Positions 45,770 through 55,816 are shown, counted from the stretch's first letter. The stretch: 64,000 bases of DNA from Vogesella urethralis (GCF_007644045.2 NZ_VMDW02000099.1:284197-348196); one strand, 5' to 3'. Made by a program: numbers and translations. The notes: generated by a model not told the origin, from the sequence alone.

Positions 45770-46438
45770 ATGACCGTTACCCTTTCCCGATTCCGTCTGT
45801 CGCGCCTGCTGCTGTGGCTGGGCTTGATCTGCCTGCTGCTGGCGCTGTGGCAATGGCAGCAGGGCATTCAGGCCAGTGTCCAGCTGGCCGCCCACGCCCG
45901 TGCGGCCAACCTGCCGCCGCAGGCGCTGGCCGAAGTAGAGCAGGGCGCGCATCCGCAAGGGCAGCGGGTGTGGCTGACGGTGAGGGCGAGTGGCCACAGC
46001 GTGCGCGTTGCCAACGCCAGCCTGCAAGGGCGTGACGGCGTGCGCGAGTGGCAACCGGTGCAATTGCTGGACGGCAGCTGGGTGGTCATCGACCGCGGCT
46101 GGCTGGCGCGGCCGGCACCGCTGTTACAACTGCCATTGCCTGCCGGGCGGCTGACCGGCCGCTGGGTGGCCAGGCCGGCCCAGCCGGAAGGCATGCGGGT
46201 GCGGGTCGGGCTGTCTGGCGAGGTGGACGTGCTGGATTGGCCGGTGCTGGCCCGCCAGCTGCCAGGGCCGTTGCGCGAAGGCTTGGTGGTACTGGACCCG
46301 GCCTTGCGCCCGTACCGCAGCTGGCCGGTCCTGCCACAGCTGGACCCGGCGCTGCATCGCCAGCGAGCCGGCTGGCTGCTGGCCGTGGCGGCCGGCTGCC
46401 TGTTGCTGGCCAGGCTATTGCGGCGCCGGCCGGCCTGA
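45770..46438 (+). CDS. SURF1-family oxidase assembly protein
   Basis: 222 residues: an N-terminal membrane helix (LSRLLLWLGLICLLLALWQWQQG), a periplasmic domain with the VVIDRGWLARP motif of the SURF1 family, and a C-terminal helix (AGWLLAVAAGCLLLARLL). SURF1 proteins help insert haem a into cytochrome c oxidase. The region before the ATG at 45770 has no Shine-Dalgarno; the TTGGCCGC repeat (45760-45767) occupies that place. Flanked by Cox11 and Sco genes. Confidence 0.8.
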   Translation: MTVTLSRFRLSRLLLWLGLICLLLALWQWQQGIQASVQLAAHARAANLPPQALAEVEQGAHPQGQRVWLTVRASGHSVRVANASLQGRDGVREWQPVQLLDGSWVVIDRGWLARPAPLLQLPLPAGRLTGRWVARPAQPEGMRVRVGLSGEVDVLDWPVLARQLPGPLREGLVVLDPALRPYRSWPVLPQLDPALHRQRAGWLLAVAAGCLLLARLLRRRPA

Positions 46439-46546
46439 GCCGGGGCGGCTTGCCGTGTGGCCGGCAAGCGCCTATGCTGCTGCACCGTGTGCGTCATGCC
46501 GTTTGCCTGTGCTGGCGCGCCTTCCTTATTGCTACGGGATGCCTCG

Positions 46547-47137
46547 ATGAAGTCCGTGATCGCCTCTTGCTGTGCCGCTGCCCTGCTGCTGTTCGGGTTG
46601 GCCGCGTGCACGCCCGACCCCCAGCCGTTAACGCTGAAAGCCACTGACATCAGCAGCGCCGATTTCGGCCAGCCGTTCACGCTGACCGGCCAGGACGGCA
46701 AGCCGCACGCGCTGGGCGACTACCAGGGCAAGGCGGTGGCGCTGTTCTTCGGTTATACCCACTGCCCCGATATCTGCCCCACCACCATGCTGGAGTACCA
46801 GCAGGTGATGAAGCTGCTGGGCAAGGACAGCGACCGCGTGCAGGTGCTGTTTGTCAGCATCGATCCGCAACGCGATACGCCGCAGGTGCTGGCAGGTTAC
46901 GTACCGTTTTTCGACAAGCGCTTCATGGGCCTGACCGGCAGTGCGGAGCAAGTGGCCAAGGTGGCTGCGCAGTACAAGATCGTGGCGCAGCGCCAGGACC
47001 GGGCCGATGGTGGCTACACCATGGACCATAGCGCCGGCAGCTATCTGTTCGATACGGCGGGCAAACTGCGCGTTTATGTGCCGTACGGCACGCCGGCGGC
47101 GGACATTGCCCATGATTTGCAGCAGCTGTTGCGCTAG
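46547..47137 (+). CDS. Sco/SenC copper chaperone, lipoprotein
   Basis: 196 residues. Lipoprotein signal (LLLFGLAACTPDP), thioredoxin-like fold, and the copper motif CPDICP (Cys73, Cys77) with a downstream His in YTMDHSAGSY as third ligand. Sco proteins metallate the CuA site or act as thiol oxidoreductases. It completes the set of assembly factors Cox11-SURF1-Sco. The start at 46547 matches the lipoprotein signal; the upstream frame would precede it. Confidence 0.9.
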   Translation: MKSVIASCCAAALLLFGLAACTPDPQPLTLKATDISSADFGQPFTLTGQDGKPHALGDYQGKAVALFFGYTHCPDICPTTMLEYQQVMKLLGKDSDRVQVLFVSIDPQRDTPQVLAGYVPFFDKRFMGLTGSAEQVAKVAAQYKIVAQRQDRADGGYTMDHSAGSYLFDTAGKLRVYVPYGTPAADIAHDLQQLLR

Positions 47138-47181
47138 AATTGCCTGTCATTCAGGCAGGCAATAGTGCGGAAACCGTGATC

Positions 47182-47931
47182 GTGACTGAAGAAAAACGCG
47201 CCGGCAACGAGCCGGCTGACCTGGCGAAATACACGCTGTCCTCGCGGGCCGAGATCGTGGCGCATCTGCGTACCATCATCGACCACCGCCAGAACGTGAC
47301 CGTGTTCTCCAACAAGGGCAAGTCTTTCATCATTACCCGCTTGCTCGATATCGACCCCGAGCGCGGCGTAATGGTGCTGGACTGGGGCGCCAAGGAGCAC
47401 GAAAACCGCATGCTGCTGCAGAGCGAGCGCAATGTGTTCGTCAGTGCGCCGGCGGGGGTGAAGACCCAGTTTTCTACCGGGCCGGTGCGCGAAATCAGCT
47501 TTGAAGGCGCGCCGGCGTTCGAATCGCCGCTGCCGACCCAGGTCATCAAGCTGCAGCGGCGCGAATTTTTCCGCATCCATACCCCGGTGGCACAGCCTGT
47601 GCTGTGCCGGCTGGTCGACCACGCCAGCGGCGAGAAGCTGCTGCCGCTGTTCGACATTAGCCTGGGTGGCATGGCGCTGACATTGCCGGTGTCGCACGGC
47701 GACTGGCTGGAAGCCGGCCAGGTGTACCAGCAGGCCGTGATCGAACTGAAACCGTTCGGCACCTTGCAAGTGGGGGTGGAAGTGCGCCATATCATGCGTT
47801 TGCAGATGAAAAATGGCACGGAAATGCTGCGTGTGGGTTGTATGTTCCAGGGTATGAACACGCCACGCGAGACGCTGGTGCAGCGCTACATCGCGCAGCT
47901 TGAGCGGGAGCGCCGTGCTCTGGTACGCTGA
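47182..47931 (+). CDS. ycgR: Flagellar brake protein YcgR (PilZ domain)
   Basis: About 249 residues with the YcgR N-terminal domain and a C-terminal PilZ domain. The c-di-GMP binding motif RREFFRIHTP is near residue 130, and DISLGGMALTL follows. When bound to c-di-GMP, YcgR slows the flagellar motor. Start: GTG at 47182, nine bases after GGAAA; the TTG at 47140 or GTG at 47176 in the same frame are alternatives. No flagellar genes are nearby. Its presence shows c-di-GMP signalling in this organism, which fits the Lap-type adhesin at the right edge. Confidence 0.85.
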   Translation: MTEEKRAGNEPADLAKYTLSSRAEIVAHLRTIIDHRQNVTVFSNKGKSFIITRLLDIDPERGVMVLDWGAKEHENRMLLQSERNVFVSAPAGVKTQFSTGPVREISFEGAPAFESPLPTQVIKLQRREFFRIHTPVAQPVLCRLVDHASGEKLLPLFDISLGGMALTLPVSHGDWLEAGQVYQQAVIELKPFGTLQVGVEVRHIMRLQMKNGTEMLRVGCMFQGMNTPRETLVQRYIAQLERERRALVR

Positions 47932-47961
47932 GGCCAACCTATTGCAACGCAGCACGCCACC

Positions 47962-48603
47962 ATGACCCTGACCATTGCCCTGTCCAAGGGCCGCATTTTT
48001 GAAGAAACCTTGCCGTTGCTGGCTGCCGCCGGCATCGTGCCGGCCGAAGCGCCGGAATCTTCCCGCAAACTCATCATCGGCACCAACCGCCCCGACGTGC
48101 GGCTGGTGATCGTGCGCGCCTCCGACGTACCCACCTACGTGCAGTACGGCGCCGCCGACCTGGGTATTGCCGGCCGTGACGTGCTGATCGAGCACGGCGG
48201 TGCCGGCCTATACCAGCCGCTGGACCTGAACATTGCCAAGTGCAAGATGATGGTGGCGGTGGAAAACGGTTTCGATTACGACGCTGCCGTCAAACACGGC
48301 GCCCGCCTGAAGGTGGCCACCAAATACCCGCAGATCGCGCGCGAGCACTTTGCCGCCAAGGGCGTGCACGTGGACATCATCAAGCTGTACGGCTCGATGG
48401 AGCTGGCACCGCTGGTGGGCCTGGCCGACGCCATCGTCGATCTGGTGTCCACCGGTGGCACCCTGAAGGCCAACAACCTGGTGGCCGTCGAGCACATCAT
48501 CGATATCAGCTCGCGTCTGGTGGTGAACCAGGCGGCGCTGAAACTCAAGTACGACACCATCCAGCCGGTGCTGGATGCCTTCGCTGGCGCCGTCCAGCCG
48601 TAA
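47962..48603 (+). CDS. hisG: ATP phosphoribosyltransferase catalytic subunit, short form
   Basis: 213 residues, the short HisG that needs HisZ as regulatory subunit; hisZ is not in this window. First step of histidine synthesis: ATP + PRPP to phosphoribosyl-ATP. Motifs: [39 protein letters not shown]. First of the his genes and 55 bases before hisD, in the usual order. The start ATG at 47962 has only a weak ribosome-binding site. Confidence 0.94.
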   Translation: MTLTIALSKGRIFEETLPLLAAAGIVPAEAPESSRKLIIGTNRPDVRLVIVRASDVPTYVQYGAADLGIAGRDVLIEHGGAGLYQPLDLNIAKCKMMVAVENGFDYDAAVKHGARLKVATKYPQIAREHFAAKGVHVDIIKLYGSMELAPLVGLADAIVDLVSTGGTLKANNLVAVEHIIDISSRLVVNQAALKLKYDTIQPVLDAFAGAVQP

Positions 48604-48657
48604 CTGTCCCCGCTGCGGCCAACCTTGGGGTGGGCCGCGGCCCCCGGAGCCGCACGC

Positions 48658-49950
48658 ATGCAACGCCTGTCTTCTACCCAAGCCGACTTCGACGCCCGCC
48701 TGAAAGCCCTGCTGGCGTTCGAAACCGCCCAGGACCCCGCCGTCGATACCGCTGTCGCCGCCATCTGCGAGGACGTCAAAGCCCGTGGTGATGCCGCTGT
48801 CGTCGAGTACACCAACCGCTTCGACCGCATGAGCGCCGCCAGCATGGCCGAGCTCACCCTCAGCCGCGACGCGCTGCAAGCCGCGCACGACCGCCTGCCG
48901 GCCCACGTGCGCGACGCGCTGGTGGCTGCCGCCGAGCGCGTGCGCCGCTACCACGAGAAACAGCTGGCGCATTCCTGGAGCTACGAGGACGAAGACGGCA
49001 CCTTGCTGGGCCAGCAAGTCACCCCGCTGGACCGCGTGGGTATCTACGTACCCGGCGGCAAGGCCGCCTACCCCAGCTCGGTACTGATGAACGCGATGCC
49101 GGCCAAGGTGGCCGGCGTGGGCGAAATCATCATGGTGGTGCCCACCCCCAATGGCGAGCAGAACGATCTGGTGTTGGCCGCAGCCTATATCGCCGGTGTG
49201 GACAAGGTATTTACCTGTGGCGGCGCCCAGGCCGTGGCCGCGCTGGCCTACGGTACCGAGAGCGTGCCGCAGGTGGACAAGATCACCGGCCCGGGCAACG
49301 CCTACGTAGCCGCCGCCAAGCGCCGCGTGTTCGGCGTGGTGGGCATCGACATGGTGGCCGGCCCGTCCGAAATCCTGGTGATCTGCGACGGCGATACCGA
49401 CCCGGACTGGATCGCGATGGACCTGTTCAGCCAGGCCGAGCACGACGAAATCGCCCAGGCCATCCTGCTGTGCCCGTCGGCCGACTACATTGCCCGCGTG
49501 GAAGCCAGCATCGCCAAGCTGCTGCCGGCCATGCCGCGCCGCGCCATCATCGAGCAGAGCCTGGCCAACCGTGGCGCGCTGATCGAGGTGCGCGACCTGG
49601 CCGAAGCCTGCGACATCGCCAACTACATCGCCCCGGAACACCTGGAGCTGTCGGTGGCCAACCCGGACGCCTGGCTGCCCAGCCTGCGCCACGCCGGCGC
49701 CATCTTCATGGGCCGTTTCACCTCGGAAAGCCTGGGCGACTACTGCGCCGGCCCCAATCACGTGCTGCCCACCAGCCGTACCGCGCGCTTTGCCAGCCCG
49801 CTGGGGGTGTACGACTTCCAGAAGCGCAGCAGCCTGATCCGCGTGTCGCACGCCGGCGCGCAGAAGCTGGGCAAGATCGCCAGCATCCTGGCGCATGGCG
49901 AGGGTTTGACTGCGCACGCCCGCGCCGCTGAATTGCGCCTGGACGAATGA
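48658..49950 (+). CDS. hisD: Histidinol dehydrogenase
   Basis: 430 residues, zinc- and NAD-dependent, carrying out the final two oxidations to histidine. Signatures: [21 protein letters not shown]-type [33 protein letters not shown] (catalytic/metal region) and APEHLEL. GGAG at 48645-48648 supports the ATG at 48658. Between hisG and hisD lies a TGCGGCCAACC repeat at 48614. The next gene downstream is not a his gene. Confidence 0.95.
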   Translation: MQRLSSTQADFDARLKALLAFETAQDPAVDTAVAAICEDVKARGDAAVVEYTNRFDRMSAASMAELTLSRDALQAAHDRLPAHVRDALVAAAERVRRYHEKQLAHSWSYEDEDGTLLGQQVTPLDRVGIYVPGGKAAYPSSVLMNAMPAKVAGVGEIIMVVPTPNGEQNDLVLAAAYIAGVDKVFTCGGAQAVAALAYGTESVPQVDKITGPGNAYVAAAKRRVFGVVGIDMVAGPSEILVICDGDTDPDWIAMDLFSQAEHDEIAQAILLCPSADYIARVEASIAKLLPAMPRRAIIEQSLANRGALIEVRDLAEACDIANYIAPEHLELSVANPDAWLPSLRHAGAIFMGRFTSESLGDYCAGPNHVLPTSRTARFASPLGVYDFQKRSSLIRVSHAGAQKLGKIASILAHGEGLTAHARAAELRLDE

Positions 49951-50000
49951 AAACTTAACGAAACTGGCCTACGCTCCAAAGCACAAGGAGCGACACGCCG

Positions 50001-50978
50001 ATGACACGCCATCTGGCCGGACTCTGTCTGGCCTTTCTTTTTGCCTGGGCCCAGGCGACACCCAGCGTCATGCTGGTAGACAGTTACCATGCCGGCTATG
50101 CCTGGAGCCAAGCGTGGCGCAGTAGCTTGATGGCCAGCCTGGGCGGCAAGGTGCGTTTCCTTTACGCCGAGCTGGACAGCAAGCGTCAGCCGCGCGACAC
50201 GCTGGAGCCGCGTGCCGCGCAGATTCTGGTACAGATCCAGCGCCTGCAGCCCGACCTGGTACTGGTAGCCGACGACGCCGCGCTGCGCTTTGTGGGCGCC
50301 CGGCTGGCCGGCAGTAAAACGCCGGTGGTGTACCTCGGCATCAATCAGAACCCGCGCCATTACCTGCAAGAACACGCGGCCAACGTCACCGGCGTGCTGG
50401 AGCGGCCGCTGGTGCGGCGTAACGTCAGCCTGATGCGCCAGCTGGTGCCGGGCATACAGCGCGTGTTGCTGTTGTTCGATAACGACCTGACCTCGGAGGT
50501 GATCCAGGAAGAGCTGTTCGGTCGCGCCAGCACCCTGCAGGACGGCAAGGTGCAGATCGATCTGGTGCGCGCCATCGACTACGCCGACTGGCAGCGGCAG
50601 GTCAGCCAGGCGCCAGGCCGCTACCAAGCAATCTGGACCGGTCTGTACCAGACGCTGCGCGACGCTAATGGCAAGGTGGTGCCGGATAGCGAGGTCATTG
50701 CCTGGACCGCGTCCAACAGCACACTGCCGCTGTTTGCGTTCTGGGATTTCGCCGTGGGGGCGGACAAGGCCGTGGGTGGGCTGGTGCTGTCCGGTCGCGA
50801 CCAGGGCCGGCTGGCTGCCGGGCTGGTGCAACAAATCCTGTTCCAGCGTCGCCAGCCGGGCAGTTTGTTTCCGCTCAACGGCGGTAGCGGGCAGTTACTG
50901 TTCAGCCGTGGTGCGCTGCAGCGATTCGGCCTGCAGCTGCCGCCGGCGTGGGCCGGCCAGGTGCGTCTGATCGAGTAG
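50001..50978 (+). CDS. ABC-type substrate-binding protein, orphan
   Basis: 325 residues with a signal peptide (LAGLCLAFLFAWAQA). It resembles the ABC_sub_bind family (type-1 periplasmic fold): VMLVDSYHAGYAWSQAW, YAELDSKR, LQPDLVLVADDAALRFV, KTPVVYLGINQNP. Such proteins bind small ligands and can feed an importer or a periplasmic sensor. No permease, kinase or cyclase partner is adjacent. AAGGAG at 49984-49989 precedes the ATG at 50001. It sits between hisD and hisC, splitting the histidine genes, and is unrelated to histidine synthesis as far as I can tell. Confidence 0.75.
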   Translation: MTRHLAGLCLAFLFAWAQATPSVMLVDSYHAGYAWSQAWRSSLMASLGGKVRFLYAELDSKRQPRDTLEPRAAQILVQIQRLQPDLVLVADDAALRFVGARLAGSKTPVVYLGINQNPRHYLQEHAANVTGVLERPLVRRNVSLMRQLVPGIQRVLLLFDNDLTSEVIQEELFGRASTLQDGKVQIDLVRAIDYADWQRQVSQAPGRYQAIWTGLYQTLRDANGKVVPDSEVIAWTASNSTLPLFAFWDFAVGADKAVGGLVLSGRDQGRLAAGLVQQILFQRRQPGSLFPLNGGSGQLLFSRGALQRFGLQLPPAWAGQVRLIE

Positions 50979-51082
50979 CCGCCCGCGCCGAATCGGGTTA
51001 GGATGGTGGCTCTGTGAATTGATTGCGTCGGGCTTTGCCGGCAGTTCCAACCGGCCCCGCCGGTATTGAAATGTCGAGCAAA

Positions 51083-52144
51083 ATGTCTATACAGCAGTGG
51101 TTCCGCCCCGATGTTCTGGCCATGCAGGCCTATCACGTTGCCGACGCAACGGGCTATCTGAAGCTCGATGCGATGGAAAACCCGTACCGACTCCCCGAAG
51201 CGTTGCGCGCCGAGCTGGGCCAGACCCTGGCCGAGGTGGCGCTGAACCGTTACCCCGACCCGCACGGCGATGGCCTGAAGGACGCGCTGAAAGCCGCCTT
51301 TGCCATCCCCGCCGCCGCCGACGTGGTGCTGGGCAACGGCTCCGACGAGCTGATCACCCTGCTGACCCAGGCGCTGCCGGCCGATAGCGTGGTGCTGGCG
51401 CTGGAGCCTTCCTTCGTGATGTACCGCATGAACGCGCAGCTGTCGCGCATGCGTTACGTCGGCGTGCCGCTGAACGACGATTTCTCGCTGGACCTGGCCG
51501 CTACGTTGGCCGCCATCGCCGCGCATCAGCCGGCGGTCGTGTTCGTGTCCTACCCCAATAACCCCACCGGCCCGCGTTTTGCCCGCCAGCAGGTGGAAGC
51601 CATTCTCGACGCTGCCCCCGGTCTGGTGGTGGTGGACGAAGCCTACCAGGCGTTTGCCGACGATACCTTCATGAACCTGGCCGGCCAGCACCCGCGGCTG
51701 GTGGTGATGCGCACGCTGTCCAAAATCGGCCTGGCCGGCCTGCGGCTGGGTTACGCCGCCGGCGCGCCGGACGTGATCGCTCAGCTGGACAAAGTACGCC
51801 CGCCGTACAACGTGAACGTGCTGACCCAGGCCGCCGCCAAGTTTGCGCTGCGCCATCTGGACGTGTTCGACGCCCAGGCCGCCGAATTGCGCGCCGAGCG
51901 CAGCCGCCTGGCCGATGCGCTGTCGGCGCGTGCCGAGTGCACGGTGTTCCCGTCCGAGGCCAACTTTGTCACCGTGCGGGTGCCGGATGCTCCGGCGCTG
52001 TTTGCCGCGCTGAAAGCGGCCGGCATCCTGGTGAAAAACCTGCACGGCTACCACCCGTTGCTACAACACTGCCTGCGCCTGACCGTGGGCAGCCCCGATG
52101 AAAACACGGCCGTGCTTGCGGCCATCGATTCCTTCTTTGCCTGA
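51083..52144 (+). CDS. hisC: Histidinol-phosphate aminotransferase
   Basis: 353 residues, PLP enzyme of fold type I. Visible: LDAMENPY at the N-terminus, GNGSDELI, FVSYPNNPTG, VVDEAYQAFA and RTLSKIGLAGLRLGYAAG containing the PLP-lysine. It transaminates imidazole-acetol phosphate with glutamate. The start at ATG 51083 matches homologues (MSIQQWFRPDV); ATG 51071 is an in-frame alternative. It resumes the his series after the inserted binding protein and is followed by hisB after 6 bases. Confidence 0.94.
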   Translation: MSIQQWFRPDVLAMQAYHVADATGYLKLDAMENPYRLPEALRAELGQTLAEVALNRYPDPHGDGLKDALKAAFAIPAAADVVLGNGSDELITLLTQALPADSVVLALEPSFVMYRMNAQLSRMRYVGVPLNDDFSLDLAATLAAIAAHQPAVVFVSYPNNPTGPRFARQQVEAILDAAPGLVVVDEAYQAFADDTFMNLAGQHPRLVVMRTLSKIGLAGLRLGYAAGAPDVIAQLDKVRPPYNVNVLTQAAAKFALRHLDVFDAQAAELRAERSRLADALSARAECTVFPSEANFVTVRVPDAPALFAALKAAGILVKNLHGYHPLLQHCLRLTVGSPDENTAVLAAIDSFFA

Positions 52145-52150
52145 AGCCCC

Positions 52151-52744
52151 ATGCGTACCGCTACCGTAACCCGCAATACCCTGGAAACCCAGATCACCAT
52201 CAGCCTGAACCTGGATGGTACCGGCGTCGGCCGTTTCGACACCGGCGTGCCCTTCCTCGACCACATGATGGACCAGATCGCCCGCCATGGCCTGATCGAC
52301 CTCGACGTGCACGCCCGTGGCGACCTGCATATCGACGCCCACCATACCGTGGAAGACATCGGCATCACGCTGGGTCAGGCCTTTGCCAAGGCCATCGGCG
52401 ACAAGAAGGGCATCCGCCGCTACGGCCATGCCTACGTGCCGCTGGACGAGGCGCTGTCGCGGGTGGTGATCGACCTGTCCGGCCGCCCGGGCCTGGAATA
52501 CCACATCCCGTTCACCCGCGCCTGTATCGGTAGCTTCGACGTGGACCTGTTCAGCGAATTCTTCCACGGCTTCGTCAACCACAGCATGGTGACGCTGCAC
52601 ATCGACAACCTGCGCGGCGTGAACAGCCACCATCAGGCCGAAACCGTGTTCAAAGCCTTTGGCCGTGCGCTGCGCATGGCGGTGGAAGTGGACGAACGCA
52701 TGGCCGGCCAGACGCCGTCCACCAAGGGGACGCTGACCGCATGA
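52151..52744 (+). CDS. hisB: Imidazoleglycerol-phosphate dehydratase
   Basis: 197 residues, monofunctional dehydratase without the phosphatase domain of enteric HisB. Metal-binding repeats are visible: [33 protein letters not shown] and [15 protein letters not shown]. Converts imidazole-glycerol phosphate to imidazole-acetol phosphate. It overlaps hisH by four bases (ATGA), indicating translational coupling. Confidence 0.95.
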   Translation: MRTATVTRNTLETQITISLNLDGTGVGRFDTGVPFLDHMMDQIARHGLIDLDVHARGDLHIDAHHTVEDIGITLGQAFAKAIGDKKGIRRYGHAYVPLDEALSRVVIDLSGRPGLEYHIPFTRACIGSFDVDLFSEFFHGFVNHSMVTLHIDNLRGVNSHHQAETVFKAFGRALRMAVEVDERMAGQTPSTKGTLTA

Positions 52745-53382
52745 AAGTAGCCGTCATCGATTACGGCATGGGCAACCTGCACTCGGTGCTCAAGTCCGTC
52801 CAGTACGTCAACGACATCGGCGCCGACATCTTCCTTACCTCCGACCCGGAGCGGGTAGTGACGGCCGACAAGGTGATCTTCCCCGGCCAGGGTGCCATGC
52901 CGGACTGCATGCGCGAGCTCAACGCTTACGGCCTGGCCGAGGCGGTACGCGAAACCACACGTAGCAAGCCGTTCTTCGGCATCTGCGTCGGCGCCCAGCT
53001 GTTGTTCGAGCACAGCGAGGAGGGCGATACCCCCGGTCTGGGTATTTTCCCGGGGCAGGTCAAGCGCTTTGCGGCCAACCTGCACGATGCTGGCGGCGAG
53101 CGACTGAAGGTGCCGCACATGGGCTGGAACCGCGTGTTCCAGCAGCGCGCCCACCCGCTGTTTGCCGGCATTGAGGACGGAGAACGCTTCTACTTTGTGC
53201 ACAGTTACCACTTTGCACCGGCCAGCCAGGGTATCACCCTGGCTGAAAGCGAGTATCCCGAACGGTTTTCCTGTATCGTCGGTGATGGCAATATATTTGC
53301 CACCCAGTTCCACACCGAAAAGAGCCACCGCGCAGGCCTTCAGATGATGAAGAACTTCCTGTCGTGGGATGGCACTGTTTAA
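52741..53382 (+). CDS. hisH: Imidazole glycerol phosphate synthase glutaminase subunit
   Basis: 213 residues, class I glutamine amidotransferase. Nucleophile Cys in [14 protein letters not shown], and the His/Glu pair in [13 protein letters not shown]. It makes ammonia for HisF and pairs with it in the bifunctional synthase. The start overlaps hisB, and hisA follows after 22 bases. Confidence 0.95.
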   Translation: MKVAVIDYGMGNLHSVLKSVQYVNDIGADIFLTSDPERVVTADKVIFPGQGAMPDCMRELNAYGLAEAVRETTRSKPFFGICVGAQLLFEHSEEGDTPGLGIFPGQVKRFAANLHDAGGERLKVPHMGWNRVFQQRAHPLFAGIEDGERFYFVHSYHFAPASQGITLAESEYPERFSCIVGDGNIFATQFHTEKSHRAGLQMMKNFLSWDGTV

Positions 53383-53404
53383 CTTACCGTAGATTTTCCG
53401 CACC

Positions 53405-54148
53405 ATGCTGCTGATACCCGCTATCGACCTCAAGGACGGTCAGTGCGTGCGCCTGAAACAAGGCGTAATGAGCGATGCCACCGTATTCTCCGACGATCCT
53501 GTGAAAGTTGCGTTGCACTGGCGAGACCAGGGCGCACGCCGCTTGCATCTGGTGGATCTGAACGGTGCCTTCGCCGGTAAACCGAAGAACCTGGCGGTGA
53601 TCCGCGACATTCTCGAGGCGGTCGGCAACGACATGCCGGTGCAACTGGGGGGCGGCATCCGCGACCTGGACACCATCGAGAAGTACTTCGATCTGGGCCT
53701 GAAATACGTGATCATCGGCACCGCCGCGGTGAAAAACCCCGGCTTCCTGCACGATGCCTGCGACGCCTTCCCCGGCCAGGTCATCGTTGGCCTGGACGCC
53801 AAGGACGGCATGGTTGCCATCGATGGCTGGGCCAAAGTGACCACCCATAACGTGATCGACCTGGCCAAGCGCTTCGAAGACTACGGCGTGAACTCGGTGA
53901 TCTACACCGATATCGGCCGCGACGGCATGATGAACGGTGTCAATATCGACGCCACCGTCAAGCTGGCGCAGGCGCTGACCGTACCGGTGATCGCCTCTGG
54001 CGGCCTGACCGACCTGGAAGACGTGCGCAAGCTGTGCGCGGTGGAAGGCGAGGGCATCGAAGGTGCCATCACCGGCCGCGCCATCTACGAAGGCAGCATC
54101 GACTTTGCTGCCGCCCAGGATCTGGCTGACGAACTGTCCGAAGCCTAA
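53405..54148 (+). CDS. hisA: Phosphoribosylformimino-5-aminoimidazole carboxamide ribotide isomerase
   Basis: 247 residues, TIM barrel. Catalytic Asp in [11 protein letters not shown] and a second in [17 protein letters not shown] phosphate loop. Performs an Amadori-type isomerisation before the HisH/HisF step. Good spacing to hisH; a hairpin made of inverted GCGGCCAA repeats separates it from hisF. Confidence 0.95.
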   Translation: MLLIPAIDLKDGQCVRLKQGVMSDATVFSDDPVKVALHWRDQGARRLHLVDLNGAFAGKPKNLAVIRDILEAVGNDMPVQLGGGIRDLDTIEKYFDLGLKYVIIGTAAVKNPGFLHDACDAFPGQVIVGLDAKDGMVAIDGWAKVTTHNVIDLAKRFEDYGVNSVIYTDIGRDGMMNGVNIDATVKLAQALTVPVIASGGLTDLEDVRKLCAVEGEGIEGAITGRAIYEGSIDFAAAQDLADELSEA

Positions 54149-54155
54149 ACCCTGC

Positions 54156-54187
54156 GTTGGCCGCATGCCGTCCGGTATGCGGCCAAC
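54156..54187. terminator. Hairpin made of inverted dispersed repeats between hisA and hisF
   Basis: GTTGGCCGCAT (54156-54166) and ATGCGGCCAAC (54177-54187) form an 11-bp stem with a ten-base loop, followed by CTTCTGTTGTTTC. The arms are two copies of the dispersed repeat. Weak T tract, so attenuation rather than full termination of the his operon is likely. Confidence 0.7.
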
Positions 54188-54205
54188 CTTCTGTTGTTTC
54201 TGATC

Positions 54206-54973
54206 ATGTCCCTAGCCAAACGCATCATCCCCTGTCTCGACGTGACCGCCGGTCGTGTGGTGAAAGGGGTCAATTTTGTCGGCCTGCGCGACGCCGGTGA
54301 CCCGGTGGAAATCGCCAAACGTTACAACGAACAGGGCGCCGACGAGCTTACTTTCCTCGACATTACCGCCAGCTCCGACGACCGCGACCTGATCCTGCAC
54401 GTGATCGAGTCGGTGGCCGAGCAAGTATTCATTCCGCTCACCGTTGGTGGCGGCGTGCGCCAGGTGGCCGACATCCGTCGCCTGCTGAACGCCGGTGCCG
54501 ACAAGGTCAGCATCAATACCGCAGCGGTGACCAACCCCGACCTGGTGAAGGAAGCGGCCGACAAGTTCGGCAGCCAGTGCATCGTGGTGGCGGTGGACGC
54601 CAAAGCGGTGACGCCGGAAAACGACCGCTGGGAAATCTTCACCCACGGCGGGCGCAAGCCTACCGGCCTGGACGCGGTGGAATGGGCGGCACGCATGGCC
54701 GAATACGGCGCCGGCGAAATCCTGCTGACCAGCATGGACCGCGATGGCACCAAGATCGGCTTCAACCTGCCGTTGACCCGCGCCGTGTCCGACGCGGTGC
54801 CGATTCCGGTGATTGCGTCCGGTGGCGTGGGCAATCTGCAGCATCTGGTGGAAGGCGTGACCCAAGGCAAGGCCGACGCGGTACTGGCGGCCAGCATTTT
54901 CCACTTTGGCGAATACACGGTGCGCCAGGCGAAAGAAGCCATGCGTGCAGCCGGTATTGAAGTCCGTCTGTGA
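54206..54973 (+). CDS. hisF: Imidazole glycerol phosphate synthase cyclase subunit
   Basis: 255 residues, TIM barrel beginning [13 protein letters not shown] (catalytic Asp11 equivalent) and with [14 protein letters not shown] (second Asp). It uses ammonia from HisH to form imidazole-glycerol phosphate and AICAR. ATG 54206 is the family start. It lies 57 bases after hisA, across a hairpin, and 10 bases before hisI. Confidence 0.95.
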   Translation: MSLAKRIIPCLDVTAGRVVKGVNFVGLRDAGDPVEIAKRYNEQGADELTFLDITASSDDRDLILHVIESVAEQVFIPLTVGGGVRQVADIRRLLNAGADKVSINTAAVTNPDLVKEAADKFGSQCIVVAVDAKAVTPENDRWEIFTHGGRKPTGLDAVEWAARMAEYGAGEILLTSMDRDGTKIGFNLPLTRAVSDAVPIPVIASGGVGNLQHLVEGVTQGKADAVLAASIFHFGEYTVRQAKEAMRAAGIEVRL

Positions 54974-54983
54974 GGTTGGCCGC

Positions 54984-55379
54984 ATGACACCCCCGAATTG
55001 GCTGGATGAAGTGAAATGGGACGACAAGGGCTTGGTGGTCGCCATTGCCCAGGATGCCCACAGTGGCCGCGTGTTGATGGTGGCTTACATGAACCGTGAG
55101 TCGCTGCAGCTGACCGCGGAAACCGGCATCGCCCATTACTGGACGCGCTCGCGCCAGAAACTGTGGAAAAAGGGCGAGGAGTCCGGCCACACCCAGACCG
55201 TGAAAGAGCTGCGTCTGGATTGTGACGGTGACGTCATCACCATGCAGATTGAACAGGCAGGCGGCATTGCCTGTCATACCGGGCGCGAAAGCTGCTTTTT
55301 CCGCGTCTGGCGCGATGGCCAGTGGGTTGTCACCGACGAGGTGCTGAAAGACCCGGACGCCATCTACCACTCACACTGA
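54984..55379 (+). CDS. hisI: Phosphoribosyl-AMP cyclohydrolase
   Basis: 131 residues, zinc enzyme. Metal and substrate motifs: [33 protein letters not shown] and the cysteines in LDCDGD and HTGRESCFF. Monofunctional; the pyrophosphohydrolase is the separate hisE. The ATG at 54984 is preceded by GAGG (54972-54975) and then directly by the TTGGCCGC repeat, which forms the spacer between ribosome-binding site and start. Confidence 0.95.
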   Translation: MTPPNWLDEVKWDDKGLVVAIAQDAHSGRVLMVAYMNRESLQLTAETGIAHYWTRSRQKLWKKGEESGHTQTVKELRLDCDGDVITMQIEQAGGIACHTGRESCFFRVWRDGQWVVTDEVLKDPDAIYHSH

Positions 55380-55477
55380 ATTTGATCTGCGGCAAGGGTT
55401 AACGCCAGTACCACCTGTTACAAGGATGTCACATTATCGACATATACTGGCGGGGCGCCGGTAGCCGGGAGACGCAT

Positions 55478-55804
55478 ATGAACGCGACCGAAATTTTCAA
55501 GAATATTGGTGATACGCTGGAGGCCCGCAAGGAAGCCAGCCCAGCTTCTTCCTACGTGGCCTCGCTGCTGCACAAGGGCGAGGACGCCATCCTGAAAAAG
55601 GTGGCCGAAGAGGCCGCCGAAGTGCTGATGGCCTCCAAAGACAAGGACCGCCTGCACCTGGTGCGCGAAGTGGCCGACCTGTGGTTCCATTCCATGGTGC
55701 TGCTGGCGCACCACGGTCTGCGTGCCGAAGACGTGGTAATGGAATTGAAACGCCGCGAAGGCATTTCCGGCATTGATGAAAAAGCGTCGCGTACGCAAGG
55801 CTGA
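55478..55804 (+). CDS. hisE: Phosphoribosyl-ATP pyrophosphatase
   Basis: 108 residues, all-alpha MazG-like fold. Metal-binding acids in LKKVAEEAAEVLMASKD and VREVADLWFHSMVLL. Second step of histidine synthesis. GGGAGA precedes the ATG at 55478. A 98-base gap after hisI contains TATACT at 55443-55448, a possible internal -10. Confidence 0.94.
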   Translation: MNATEIFKNIGDTLEARKEASPASSYVASLLHKGEDAILKKVAEEAAEVLMASKDKDRLHLVREVADLWFHSMVLLAHHGLRAEDVVMELKRREGISGIDEKASRTQG

Positions 55805-55816
55805 ACGGAATCCGAC

